Positions 33,308 to 41,232 of a stretch of 64,000 nt of DNA are shown here, one piece after another. Where the stretch lies: assembly GCA_035307765.1 (NCBI GenBank), contig DATGHU010000031.1, forward strand, positions 1 to 64,000. Direction: 5' to 3'. Under the pieces are notes generated by a model, which was not told where the DNA came from, did not search any database, and saw nothing but the letters and a program-made list of their open reading frames with translations. The translations under genes were made by a program, and so were the position numbers. How positions within the stretch are numbered: position 1 is the stretch's first letter; the number at the start of each line of letters is the position of its first letter. The DNA is from a bacterium (GTDB lineage Bacteria; Sysuimicrobiota; Sysuimicrobiia; Sysuimicrobiales; Segetimicrobiaceae).

Positions 33308-34283
33308 AGGAGACCCGAGGGTCGAGCCACGTGTAGACGAGATCGGCCGCCAGGTTCATCAAAATTGCCACCGCGGCGATGAGGAGAAACGCGCCCTGCG
33401 CCAGGGGGTAATCCTTGGCCGCGACCGCCTTGACGAGGAGCCGTCCCAGCCCCGGCCAGCTGAACACGTTCTCCACCACGACATCCCCCCCCAAGCTGTA
33501 GCCGACGACCAGCGCGAACGCGGTCACGACCGGCAACAGCGCGTTGCGCGCCGCGTGGCGCAGGAGGATCCGTCGCTCCGGCAGCCCCTTCATCCGGGCC
33601 ATGACGACGAATTCCTCCTCCATCACATCCAGCATGTTGCTGCGCATCAGGAGGAGGGGAAGCCCCTGGAGGTATACCACGAGGGTCACCAGGGGGAGCG
33701 TGAGGTGGCGCAGGAAGGCGGGGCTGGTGAGCTGCTGCCACAGCGAGGTGTAGGCCGCCCCCGCGTCCGCGGTGCCGGACGACGGGAACCAGGAAAAGGT
33801 AAACGAGAAGACCGCCAGCAGGATCATGCCCACCCAGAACTCCGGCGCCGCCCGCAGGGCGAGGGCCACGGGGATGCCCACCGATTCCACAGCGGTCGCC
33901 CGCTTCCAGGCGAGGAAGGCTCCCGAGATCGTGCCGAGCACGAACGCGATGATGACCGCCCCAAGCGTGAGGATCAGCGTGTTCGGCAGCATCTGCCAGA
34001 CGAGTTGGGAGACCGAGGTCCGGTAGAAGAACGACACGCCCAGATCCCCCGTGGCGGAGGCCTTCAGGAAGATCAGGTATTGCTGCCACAGCGGCAGGTC
34101 CAGGCCGAACTCGTGGATGAGCGCCCGCTGCTGCTCCATCGTGAAAGTCGGATCGATGTAGGCGACCAGCGGGTTCCCCGGCATCAGGCGAAAGATCAAG
34201 AAGAGGATCGTCGCGATCACCCAGAGCACGAGCAGCATCTGGGCCAGGCGTTGGGCGATCCAGCGGGTCGAGGAGCGCTTCAT
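33294..34283 (-). CDS. Peptide ABC transporter permease (DppB type), operon copy
   Basis: A 329-aa permease. It begins MKRSSTRWIAQRLAQMLLVLW, carries the typical FRLMPGNPLVAYIDP after TM1 and ends with LVYTWLDPRVSYAKR, as in DppB proteins. The EAA loop is EFVVMARMKGLPERRILLRH. An in-frame start at 34313 would add ten residues with no better ribosome-binding site. It follows the binding-protein gene by about 67 bp. Confidence 0.87.
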   Translation of the reverse strand: MKRSSTRWIAQRLAQMLLVLWVIATILFLIFRLMPGNPLVAYIDPTFTMEQQRALIHEFGLDLPLWQQYLIFLKASATGDLGVSFFYRTSVSQLVWQMLPNTLILTLGAVIIAFVLGTISGAFLAWKRATAVESVGIPVALALRAAPEFWVGMILLAVFSFTFSWFPSSGTADAGAAYTSLWQQLTSPAFLRHLTLPLVTLVVYLQGLPLLLMRSNMLDVMEEEFVVMARMKGLPERRILLRHAARNALLPVVTAFALVVGYSLGGDVVVENVFSWPGLGRLLVKAVAAKDYPLAQGAFLLIAAVAILMNLAADLVYTWLDPRVSYAKR

Positions 34284-34350
34284 GCGCGTAGTCCCCACGC
34301 CCGGCGGCACCACGGCCGCCGGGCGTGGGAGTGGCTACCGGGTGACGTTG

Positions 34351-36033
34351 TTACCGGGCGACGTCCAGCGTCTCGGACTTGTTCGCCGGGTAGAGTAGGT
34401 GTCCCTGAGCGTCCCATTCGTACCCGGCCTTCTTCAGCAGGTCCCTGGCGGCCTGGATGTTGTGCGGGTACTGGGGTAGACCGGGTGCGTGCCAGTACTC
34501 CAGGGCCTTGCTGACCGGGGAGTCGGCCAACTCGCCGTAGCCCTTGAAGGCCACCAGGCGGATCATCGTCCGATCGATGGCCATGGTGAGGGCTTGGCGG
34601 AAGGTCACGTCATTGAACGGCGGGCGCCGCTCGTTGTAACCGATGAACTGGAAGCCGATGTCCGTCGACGCCACCACGGTGATCTTGGGGTCCTGGCGGC
34701 TCAACCGGCTGAGGACCATCGGATCTCCCAGGTAGTCGGAGAGGAAGTTGATCTCGCCGTTTCGGAGGCCGCCCAGCGAGGCCTCCACGTTCGAGACGGT
34801 GCGGAGGATCCACCGGTGCATCTTCGGCGCCGCCCAATGGTCGGGGTTGGCCTCCAGCACCACTTCCTGATTCTTCGTCCAGGACACGAACTTGAACGGG
34901 CCCGAGCCGATCGGTGTCTTCTCCTGGAGGAACTCGGCGTTGTCTTTCTTCCCCTCCAGGCTCTGCAGCATCGGGGCCCAGACGTGCTGCGGGATCAGGT
35001 TCACCTTCCCGAGGGTGGAGGTGACGAAGGACGCCGCGGGTTTCTCCAAGGTGAACCGGAGCGTCGTGGGGTTGACCTTCTTGATGTCGGCGATGTTGGC
35101 GACGAACGGCTTGTACATCGGGACCTTATCGCCCTTCGGCGCGATGAAGGAGAAGATGACGTCATCGGCCGTCACCGGCGCCCCGTCGTGCCACTTCATC
35201 CCCGGCCGCAGCGTGACATCGATCGTGGTCGGGCTGACCCACTTGAAGGCGCTGGCGGCCCAAGGCCGGGGCAGTCCGTCCGGCCCGATCCGCACCAGGC
35301 GGTCCCAGATCAGCTCGGTGATCCACGAATCCACCTTGCCGCTGATGTACAGTGGGTTGATGGCCTTGACTGGATCTTGGGCGTTGAGGACCATGTCCTT
35401 CTGGGTGCCCTTGGGCGTGGCCTGGTCGAACGTCCAGAAGTTCTTGATCCCGATCCCTTTCTGATCGACGATCGTTTTCGGATCCCACACCTGATTGTTG
35501 TAGGCGTAGAGGGACTTCGGGTTCACCAGGAGCGTGTACGGCTGTTCCTCGGCCAGCTTCTGCTGGGCCTTGTCGATGAGCGTGCGGCGCGCTTTGGTGT
35601 CGGTCGCCACGCGCTGCTCCTGCGCCAGCGAATCGTACTGGGGATCGGTAAACCCGACGAAGTTGTACCCGTCCTTGGCGGTGCTTGACGAGAACAGGTT
35701 GAACAGGACCTCATCCGGATCGGAACGTTCCGGGCGGCCGACCATCTGCCAGGTGGTCATGTCCCACTTCTCGCGGCTGTACCAGACGTAGTCGGACAGC
35801 TGCTCCCACGGCATGGGCCGCACCGTGACCTTGAGCCCGAGTTGGCGCATCCCCTCGGCGGCGATCCGGGCGGACTCGTACTGCTGGGGGTCCTGCGCCT
35901 GGGGCCAGGTGACCAGCACCAGTTCACGGATCTGACGGTTGGCCTGCGCGTTCGTGGGGGACACCGCCATGCCCCCGAGAAGCGCTCCGATGACAAAGAG
36001 CACGAGGCCTTGCATGAACCTGTGGTTACCCAT
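34351..36033 (-). CDS. Family-5 peptide-binding protein with circularly permuted lobe order
   Basis: A 560-aa exported protein. The signal peptide is MGNHRFMQGLVLFVIGALLG with cleavage near NAQA (31). Residues about 37-190 (ELVLVTWPQAQDPQQYESAR, DMTTWQMVGRPERSDPDEVL, PYTLLVNPKSLYAYNNQVWD) match what is normally the C-terminal third of SBP_bac_5 proteins. Residues about 212-560 match the normal N-terminal two-thirds (MVLNAQDPVKAINPLYISGK, PGMKWHDGAPVTADDVIFSF, FRQALTMAIDRTMI, ARDLLKKAGYEWDAQGHLLY). The chain stops at NKSETLDVAR, just where the C-terminal third usually begins. The frame is unbroken, and GAGGAGGGCGTC precedes the ATG. It is the binding protein for the downstream transporter. Confidence 0.85.
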   Translation of the reverse strand: MGNHRFMQGLVLFVIGALLGGMAVSPTNAQANRQIRELVLVTWPQAQDPQQYESARIAAEGMRQLGLKVTVRPMPWEQLSDYVWYSREKWDMTTWQMVGRPERSDPDEVLFNLFSSSTAKDGYNFVGFTDPQYDSLAQEQRVATDTKARRTLIDKAQQKLAEEQPYTLLVNPKSLYAYNNQVWDPKTIVDQKGIGIKNFWTFDQATPKGTQKDMVLNAQDPVKAINPLYISGKVDSWITELIWDRLVRIGPDGLPRPWAASAFKWVSPTTIDVTLRPGMKWHDGAPVTADDVIFSFIAPKGDKVPMYKPFVANIADIKKVNPTTLRFTLEKPAASFVTSTLGKVNLIPQHVWAPMLQSLEGKKDNAEFLQEKTPIGSGPFKFVSWTKNQEVVLEANPDHWAAPKMHRWILRTVSNVEASLGGLRNGEINFLSDYLGDPMVLSRLSRQDPKITVVASTDIGFQFIGYNERRPPFNDVTFRQALTMAIDRTMIRLVAFKGYGELADSPVSKALEYWHAPGLPQYPHNIQAARDLLKKAGYEWDAQGHLLYPANKSETLDVAR

Positions 36034-36172
36034 GACGCCCTCCTCTAAGTTGTCCGAGAACCGTGGGGTAGAACAACCGGGTACGACGGTACACGATTTA
36101 CACATCGTCCCCGCTGGATCCTGCGCCGCTCCCGGGCGGGGGGGAGGGGTCCCCCGCGGCGGGGGCCGGCGG

Positions 36173-36188
36173 CCCTCCCCGGGGAGGG
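36173..36188. repeat. Perfect 16-bp GC palindrome in the divergent transporter promoter region
   Basis: CCCTCCCCGGGGAGGG reads the same on both strands. It lies within a run of G/C hairpins (36130-36215) between the divergent binding-protein and permease genes. It could be an operator or an RNA hairpin. No known regulator motif is recognised. Confidence 0.5.
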
Positions 36189-36232
36189 AGGAGCCTGGCG
36201 GCCGGCGGCATATTCTGAGGGTGGAACATTCC

Positions 36233-37165
36233 ATGGTCAGCGGATTCTTCGGGTTTGCGGCGCGCCGGGTGGTGTCGGCGATTCCCACGCTCTTTGGGGT
36301 GACCGTGATCGTGTTCTTCATGGTGCGCGCCCTCCCCGGCGATCCGGCGCGGCTGCTGGCCGGGGTGCTGGCGACCGACGACGAAGTTCGCCATCTCCGG
36401 ATACAGTTGGGTTTGACCCGCCCGGTGGTCGTGCAGTACGAACTGTTCTTGGACCACGTGGTGCACGGCGACCTCGGCAAGTCCATTAGGACCCAGGCTC
36501 CGGTCGTCGACGAGATCGCGAGCCGGCTGCCGCAAACGGCGATCCTCGCCGCCACGGCGACGGTGGTGGCCGGCGTGCTGGGGGTGGCGTCCGGGATCCT
36601 CGTCAGCACGCGGAAGTACACATCGCTCGACTATCTGGTGACGGTCCTGGCGCTCGCGGGCGTGAGTATCCCGGTCTATTGGTTGGGATTGATGCTGATG
36701 CTCGTCTTTGCGGTGTTCCTGCACCTGGTGCCGGCGGGCGGAGCGAACGGGCCGCTGAGCCTCATCCTGCCGTCGATCACCCTCGCCGCGTTCAGCATCG
36801 CGATCATCGAGCGGATGACGCGGAGCAGCATGCTCGAAACCCTCCAGCAGGACTTTGTGCGCACGGCCCGGGCGAAGGGGCTGCGGAACCGTGTCGTCGT
36901 CTACCGCCACGCCCTCCGCAACGCCTTGATCCCGGTGGTCACGGTGCTGGGACTCCAATTCGGCGCGCTGCTCGGCGGAGCGATTCTCACCGAGACCACG
37001 TTCGCCTGGCCCGGGATCGGCCGGCTGCTCGTGGACGCCATCGCCGCCCGAGATTACCCGATCATTCAGGGCGTGGTCCTGCTGTTTGCCGTCACGTTCA
37101 TGGTGGTGAATCTCTTGGTGGACATCCTCTATGGCTACATCGATCCCCGCATCAAGTACGGCTAG
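36233..37165 (+). CDS. Peptide ABC transporter permease (DppB type), divergent copy
   Basis: A 310-aa permease beginning MVSGFFGFAARRVVSAIPTL. It has VRALPGDPARLLAG after TM1, the EAA loop DFVRTARAKGLRNRVVVYRH and the C-terminal ILYGYIDPRIKYG, all DppB hallmarks. GAGGGTGGA precedes the ATG. It is divergent from the binding-protein gene and followed by a DppC-type gene with a 35-base overlap. No ATPase or binding protein accompanies this pair. Confidence 0.9.
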   Translation: MVSGFFGFAARRVVSAIPTLFGVTVIVFFMVRALPGDPARLLAGVLATDDEVRHLRIQLGLTRPVVVQYELFLDHVVHGDLGKSIRTQAPVVDEIASRLPQTAILAATATVVAGVLGVASGILVSTRKYTSLDYLVTVLALAGVSIPVYWLGLMLMLVFAVFLHLVPAGGANGPLSLILPSITLAAFSIAIIERMTRSSMLETLQQDFVRTARAKGLRNRVVVYRHALRNALIPVVTVLGLQFGALLGGAILTETTFAWPGIGRLLVDAIAARDYPIIQGVVLLFAVTFMVVNLLVDILYGYIDPRIKYG

Positions 37166-38027
37166 GGCCGCGCGGGACCGGTCGTTCAGCCACCCGCTCG
37201 AGGTCATCGGGCGGCTGGGGCGAAATCGGATTGCCCTCGCCGGCCTCGTGATCCTCGTCGTCATGCTGGGGGCCTCCGCCCTTGCGGGTGTGATCCTTCC
37301 CTACGGCCCCGACACCGCGGACCTGACGGCGACGTTGCACCCCCCCACCTGGGCCCATCCCTTCGGCACCGACCAGCTGGGGCGGGACATCATGACCCGG
37401 GTCGTCTACGGGGGACGGATCTCGCTGGTGATCGGGGTTCTCGCCGTCGCGCTGAGCGCGGCGATCGGCGTGCCGCTGGGCATCCTCTCGGGGTTTTACG
37501 CCGGCGCGATCGACACCGTGATCCAGCGGATCGTCGATGTGATGCTGGCGTTTCCGGGGTTCCTGCTCGCCTTGACGTTGATCAGCGTGCTGGGGGTCGG
37601 GCTGATCAACGTGGTCATCAGCGTCGGCATCGCCTCGGTGCCGATCTACGTCCGGCTGGTCCGCGGGGTGGCGCTGACCATCCGCGAGATGACGTACGTG
37701 GAGTCGGCGAGGGCGCTCGGCCAGCGCGACCGCCTGATCATGTTCCGCCACGTGCTCCCGAACGCCGCCCCTCCGATCGTGGTGCAGTCCTCGTTGCAGC
37801 TGGGGGCCGCGATCCTCACCGCCGCCGGGCTCGGCTTTCTCGGGCTGGGGGTCAAGCCGCCCACCCCAGAGTGGGGTACGATGCTGGGCGAGGCGCAGAC
37901 CTATCTGCTCTCATCGTGGTTCATCGCCCCCTTCCCCGGGCTGGCGATCTTCCTCGCGGTGATGGCCTTCAATCTGCTCGGCGACGGGCTGCGCGACGCG
38001 CTCGATCCGCGGATGAAGGTGCTCTGA
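37131..38027 (+). CDS. Peptide ABC transporter permease (DppC type), divergent copy
   Basis: A 298-aa permease with the DppC periplasmic signature HPFGTDQLGRDIMTRVVYGG, the EAA loop TYVESARALGQRDRLIMFRH and the C-terminal FNLLGDGLRDALDPRMKVL. It overlaps the DppB gene by 35 bases. This second pair must use ATPases encoded elsewhere, most simply the OppD/OppF pair at 30358-32387. Confidence 0.9.
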   Translation: MATSIPASSTARAARDRSFSHPLEVIGRLGRNRIALAGLVILVVMLGASALAGVILPYGPDTADLTATLHPPTWAHPFGTDQLGRDIMTRVVYGGRISLVIGVLAVALSAAIGVPLGILSGFYAGAIDTVIQRIVDVMLAFPGFLLALTLISVLGVGLINVVISVGIASVPIYVRLVRGVALTIREMTYVESARALGQRDRLIMFRHVLPNAAPPIVVQSSLQLGAAILTAAGLGFLGLGVKPPTPEWGTMLGEAQTYLLSSWFIAPFPGLAIFLAVMAFNLLGDGLRDALDPRMKVL

Positions 38028-38059
38028 TCTCCGCACGGTGGTCGTCGGGCGGAGACCGC

Positions 38060-38653
38060 CTACCCGCCGCGGCCGCCCAGCGATCCTTCCAGGCGGGACT
38101 TGGCGCGCGGCCACTCCTCGCGCAGGATGCTGAAGTACACCGAGTCCCGCAGGTGCCCATCGGGCATGATCCGATGGTGCCGCAGGACGCCCTCGCGCAC
38201 GCCGCCGATTCGTTCGATCGCCTGTTGGGAGCGGACGTTGCGGAGATCGGTCTTCAGTTGGACCCGGATCGCCTCGAGGGTTTCGAAGCAGTGCTGGAGC
38301 AGCAGGTATTTGCACTCGGTGTTGATGGACGTGCGCCACACGTCCGGCGATAACCACGTCCATCCGATTTCGATCCCTCGGTGCGCCGGCGTGATCTCCA
38401 AGAAGCGGGTGCTGCCGACGACCCGGGCCGCCGGCCGATCGACGATCACGAAGGGCAGTTCGCTCCCACCCTCACGGGCGTGCAGCGCCTCGCGCACCAG
38501 CCGGCGCATGTCGTCGATCGTCCGGATCCGCATCGGCATGTAAGTCCAGATCTCATCGCTCCGCCCGGCGTCGAAGAGCGGCTCCGCGTGCGCAGGCTCC
38601 ATGGGGATGAGCGTGACCCGGGTTCCGGTCAGGGTGACGGGGTGGACGTCCAA
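38060..38653 (-). CDS. GNAT-family N-acetyltransferase (RimJ/RimL-like)
   Basis: A 197-aa protein. The N-terminal VTLTGTRVTLIPMEPAHAEP, IEIGWTWLSPDVWRTSINTE and the acetyl-CoA-binding helix region NVRSQQAIERIGGVREGVLR are typical for the RimJ/RimL branch (protein N-terminal or antibiotic acetylation). The start is taken as TTG at 38653, preceded by GAGGG. An ATG at 38602 is the alternative but would cut into the first strand. It converges with the permease gene and is divergent from dinB. Confidence 0.8.
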   Translation of the reverse strand: MDVHPVTLTGTRVTLIPMEPAHAEPLFDAGRSDEIWTYMPMRIRTIDDMRRLVREALHAREGGSELPFVIVDRPAARVVGSTRFLEITPAHRGIEIGWTWLSPDVWRTSINTECKYLLLQHCFETLEAIRVQLKTDLRNVRSQQAIERIGGVREGVLRHHRIMPDGHLRDSVYFSILREEWPRAKSRLEGSLGGRGG

Positions 38654-38753
38654 GACGGTTTCCCTCGCTTCGGGGTTCGCCGATGCCGGTGATACTCTTC
38701 TGCGTCCGTCTCCTTCCGCCCCCTCCTCGGGAGATCGGCCGCGCCGCGGCGCA

Positions 38754-38783
38754 TTGACACGCCGATGTCCCGCGTGCCAATAT
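38754..38783 (+). promoter_or_regulatory. dinB promoter
   Basis: A consensus -35 TTGACA (38754-38759) is followed after 18 bases by CAATAT (38778-38783), a moderate -10. The LexA-type box begins 12 bases downstream of the -10, a position where it would block transcription start. Confidence 0.6.
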
Positions 38784-38795
38784 GGGACCGGCAAT

Positions 38796-38809
38796 CGAAC
38801 AGAGGTTCG
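38796..38809 (+). promoter_or_regulatory. LexA (SOS) box of Gram-positive type
   Basis: CGAACAGAGGTTCG is a perfect CGAAC-N4-GTTCG inverted repeat, the core of the Bacillus/Actinobacteria LexA operator. It lies 28 bp upstream of the dinB ATG, over the expected transcription start. Confidence 0.75.
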
Positions 38810-38836
38810 GTATCAAGAGAATCCAGAGGGCTCCTG

Positions 38837-40045
38837 ATGCCTTCGCCTGAACGCCTCATCGTTCACGTGGACATGGACGCGTTCTATGCCTCGATCGAGG
38901 TGCGGGACAACCCGCACTATCGGGGCCTCCCCGTGGTGGTGGGCGGGGCCCCGGGCGGGCGCGGGGTCGTTGCCGCCGCCTCCTACGAAGCCCGCCGGTA
39001 CGGGATTAAATCGGCCATGCCGTCGCGCGAGGCGTTTGCGCGCTGCCCGCAGGCCCTGTTCCTTTCCATGGATATGGCCAAGTACCGAGCGGTTTCCGAC
39101 CAGCTCTTCGAAATTCTCGACACCTTCACCCCCCGGGTCGAACGGATGTCGATCGATGAGGCGTTCCTTGATCTGACAGGATGTCCGGCGCTGCGTGAGG
39201 GCGAGGCGGACCCCCGCGGCGCGCCCCTGGCGACCGCGCGGACGATCAAAGCCCGGATCGGCGAGGCGCTGCGCCTCCCCGTCTCCGTCGGCGCGGCGCC
39301 CAATAAATTTCTGGCCAAGCTAGCCGCCGAACTCGCCAAGCCCGACGGCGCTCGGGCGATTCGGGCGGAGGAGGCGGAGGGGGTGCTCGCGCCGTTGCCG
39401 GTCACCGTGCTGTTGGGCGTTGGCGCGCAGACCCGTCAGCGGCTGGGGGCCATCGGGATTCACACCGTCGGCGACCTCCAACGAACCCCCACCTCGGTTC
39501 TGCGCGCGTCCATCGGGGTGTCGGCCGAATACCTGGCTCAGCTGAGCCGCGGGGTCGATGACCGCCGGGTCGAGGTCTCGCGGGAGACCAAGTCCGTGGG
39601 GCGGGAGACCACCTTCGAGGAGGACACCGCCAGCCGAGAGGTGCTCGATCGCACCCTCGGGATGCTCGCGGAGGACGTGGGGCGGGCCCTCCGCGGCGAG
39701 GGGCTCGGGGGGCGAACCGTCACGCTGAAGGTGCGCTACGACAACTTCCGCACGCTGACGCGGAACCTGACGCTGCCGGCGCAGACCCAGTCCGGCGCGG
39801 TGGTGTATCGCGCCGCCGTGGGCCTGCTCGACCGCCTGGGGCCGCTTCCCCGGGCGGTGCGGCTCATCGGGGTCACCGTGTCCTCGTTGGCCCGGGCCGA
39901 CCTCGCGCAGGTATCGCTGTTCGGCGAGGACGACCACCAGGCGCAGATCGACGAGGTCGTGGACGCGATCAACGAGCGGTTCGGCGAGGGAACCGTGCGT
40001 CAGGCGAGGGCGTTCGACGCCGAGGACGAGGGGCCCGCGGGGTAG
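38837..40045 (+). CDS. dinB: DNA polymerase IV (Y-family translesion polymerase)
   Basis: A 402-aa Y-family polymerase. The catalytic acids lie in VHVDMDAFYASIEV (D12, D14) and in MSIDEAFLDLTGC. KFLAKLAAELAKPDGA, a helix-hairpin-helix region (VLLGVGAQTRQRLGAIGIHT) and a little-finger domain follow. The C-terminus ends without a clear beta-clamp box apart from QVSLF (in AQVSLFGED), which fits the QxxLF-type clamp motif. It performs error-prone bypass synthesis. SOS control is supported by the upstream box. Monocistronic. Confidence 0.95.
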   Translation: MPSPERLIVHVDMDAFYASIEVRDNPHYRGLPVVVGGAPGGRGVVAAASYEARRYGIKSAMPSREAFARCPQALFLSMDMAKYRAVSDQLFEILDTFTPRVERMSIDEAFLDLTGCPALREGEADPRGAPLATARTIKARIGEALRLPVSVGAAPNKFLAKLAAELAKPDGARAIRAEEAEGVLAPLPVTVLLGVGAQTRQRLGAIGIHTVGDLQRTPTSVLRASIGVSAEYLAQLSRGVDDRRVEVSRETKSVGRETTFEEDTASREVLDRTLGMLAEDVGRALRGEGLGGRTVTLKVRYDNFRTLTRNLTLPAQTQSGAVVYRAAVGLLDRLGPLPRAVRLIGVTVSSLARADLAQVSLFGEDDHQAQIDEVVDAINERFGEGTVRQARAFDAEDEGPAG

Positions 40046-40088
40046 CGCCGGCGGCCGACGAGACGGTAGGGAGGGGTGACCTCCCCCG

Positions 40089-40646
40089 CTAGTCGCTCGC
40101 CTGGAGGGCCGATTCCTTCAAGACGCCGATGAACGGGAGATGACGGTATCGCTCCCGGTAGTCCAGGCCGTACCCCACGAGGAAGCGATCCGGGACCTCG
40201 AAACCGCGATACGCGATCGGCAGCTCCTCGAGGATACGCCGGCGCGGCCGGTCCAGCAGCGTGCAGATCTGCAGACTCGCCGGCGACCGTGCCTGCAGGA
40301 GGCGCAGCAGGTAGCCGGCGGTGAGGCCCGTGTCGATGATGTCCTCGACGAGCACGACGTGGCGGCCGGTGATCTCAACGTCGAGGTCCTTGATCAGCCG
40401 CACGACCCCGCTCTGGGCCGGCGCGCTCCCGTAGCTTGTGACCGCCATGAAGTCCACCTCGATCGGGATCTCGATGGCGCGGCTGAGGTCCGTGAGGAAG
40501 TAGACCGCGCCTTTCAGAACCGAGATCAGGAGGGGAGGGTGGGGGGCGTAGTCCCGGGAGATATCGCGAGCGAGTTCAACGACCCGGGCGGCGATCTGCT
40601 CCCTGGTGAAGAGGGTCTCTTCGATGTCCTGTGCGGTACCCGTCAC
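40089..40646 (-). CDS. hpt: Hypoxanthine-guanine phosphoribosyltransferase
   Basis: A 185-aa purine salvage enzyme. The PRPP-binding motif VLVEDIIDTGLTAG, the preceding ISVLKGAVYFLTDLSRAI and the C-terminal PDRFLVGYGLDYRERYRHLP are diagnostic. It converts hypoxanthine or guanine plus PRPP to IMP or GMP. It overlaps the upstream small gene by four bases (ATGA) and is transcribed with it from a clear promoter at 41058-41086. The tilS or ftsH neighbours common in other bacteria are absent. Confidence 0.93.
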   Translation of the reverse strand: MTGTAQDIEETLFTREQIAARVVELARDISRDYAPHPPLLISVLKGAVYFLTDLSRAIEIPIEVDFMAVTSYGSAPAQSGVVRLIKDLDVEITGRHVVLVEDIIDTGLTAGYLLRLLQARSPASLQICTLLDRPRRRILEELPIAYRGFEVPDRFLVGYGLDYRERYRHLPFIGVLKESALQASD

Positions 40647-41005
40647 CCCGCGGCGGCCGTGGAGCGGAGTCCGTACTTGAGCAGGAGCTGCCGGTAGTCC
40701 TTATTGTAGAAGATCTTCAGGTGAACATGGGGGTACAACTCGCGCAGCCGACGGATCTTGCGGTTCTTTTTGGTCACCAGGCTCTGCTTGAGCGTGGTCA
40801 GCTCAATGTAGAGGTCGTGGTCGGGAAGGTAGAAGTCCGGGTTGAAGCTCTCGATCACGCGGCCGCGGGCGTCCCAGGCGAGGGGGAAGCTTTGGGGTTC
40901 GTATCGCCAACGGATCCCGTAAAAATCGAGGATCTTCGCGAACTCCGCTTCGCTCGCGTGAGCGAAGCGCACGCCGTCAGCCGCGCTGCTCTTGGAGGAC
41001 TTCAC
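40643..41005 (-). CDS. Small PD-(D/E)XK nuclease-like protein co-translated with hpt
   Basis: A 120-aa protein starting at GTG 41005. The pattern E (ASEAEFAKIL), then FNPDFYLPDHDLYIELTTLK, fits the PD-x(n)-(D/E)-x-K core of restriction-endonuclease-like folds. A basic helix (KKNRKIRRLRELYP) and a tyrosine-rich end follow. I do not know a named family. The ribosome-binding site is poor (AGAGG 14 bases upstream), so the start is uncertain. Four-base overlap with hpt shows co-translation. A nucleic-acid processing role is inference from the motif. Confidence 0.65.
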   Translation of the reverse strand: MKSSKSSAADGVRFAHASEAEFAKILDFYGIRWRYEPQSFPLAWDARGRVIESFNPDFYLPDHDLYIELTTLKQSLVTKKNRKIRRLRELYPHVHLKIFYNKDYRQLLLKYGLRSTAAAG

Positions 41006-41057
41006 CGATACAGCCAGTTCCTCTCGCCTCGCCGCACTGAACCCACCGTCCGCGCCT

Positions 41058-41086
41058 AGTATAGCCGCGGACGCAGAAATAATCAA
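41058..41086 (-). promoter_or_regulatory. Promoter of the nuclease-like gene and hpt
   Basis: On the minus strand TTGATT (41086-41081), a 17-base spacer and TATACT (41063-41058) form a good vegetative promoter. The start point would be near 41051, about 45 bases before the GTG at 41005. Confidence 0.7.
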
Positions 41087-41204
41087 GAAACGGGACGGGA
41101 TCCCCCTCGCTTCATCGCGGAAACGCAGGTGGGACGGGGCATCGCCGCGTGTGAGGGACGCGGTCGCCCGTCCCAAGGAAAGCATCGCCAGGGCGCCGAA
41201 CGCA

Positions 41205-41213
41205 TGCTACTAT
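41205..41213 (+). promoter_or_regulatory. Extended -10 element for the HEAT-repeat gene
   Basis: TGCTACTAT (TACTAT at 41208-41213) lies 20 bp upstream of the ATG at 41233. The leader would be very short, just including the GGGAGGAG ribosome-binding site. Confidence 0.45.
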
Positions 41214-41232
41214 TACGGGAGGAGCTCGTGTG

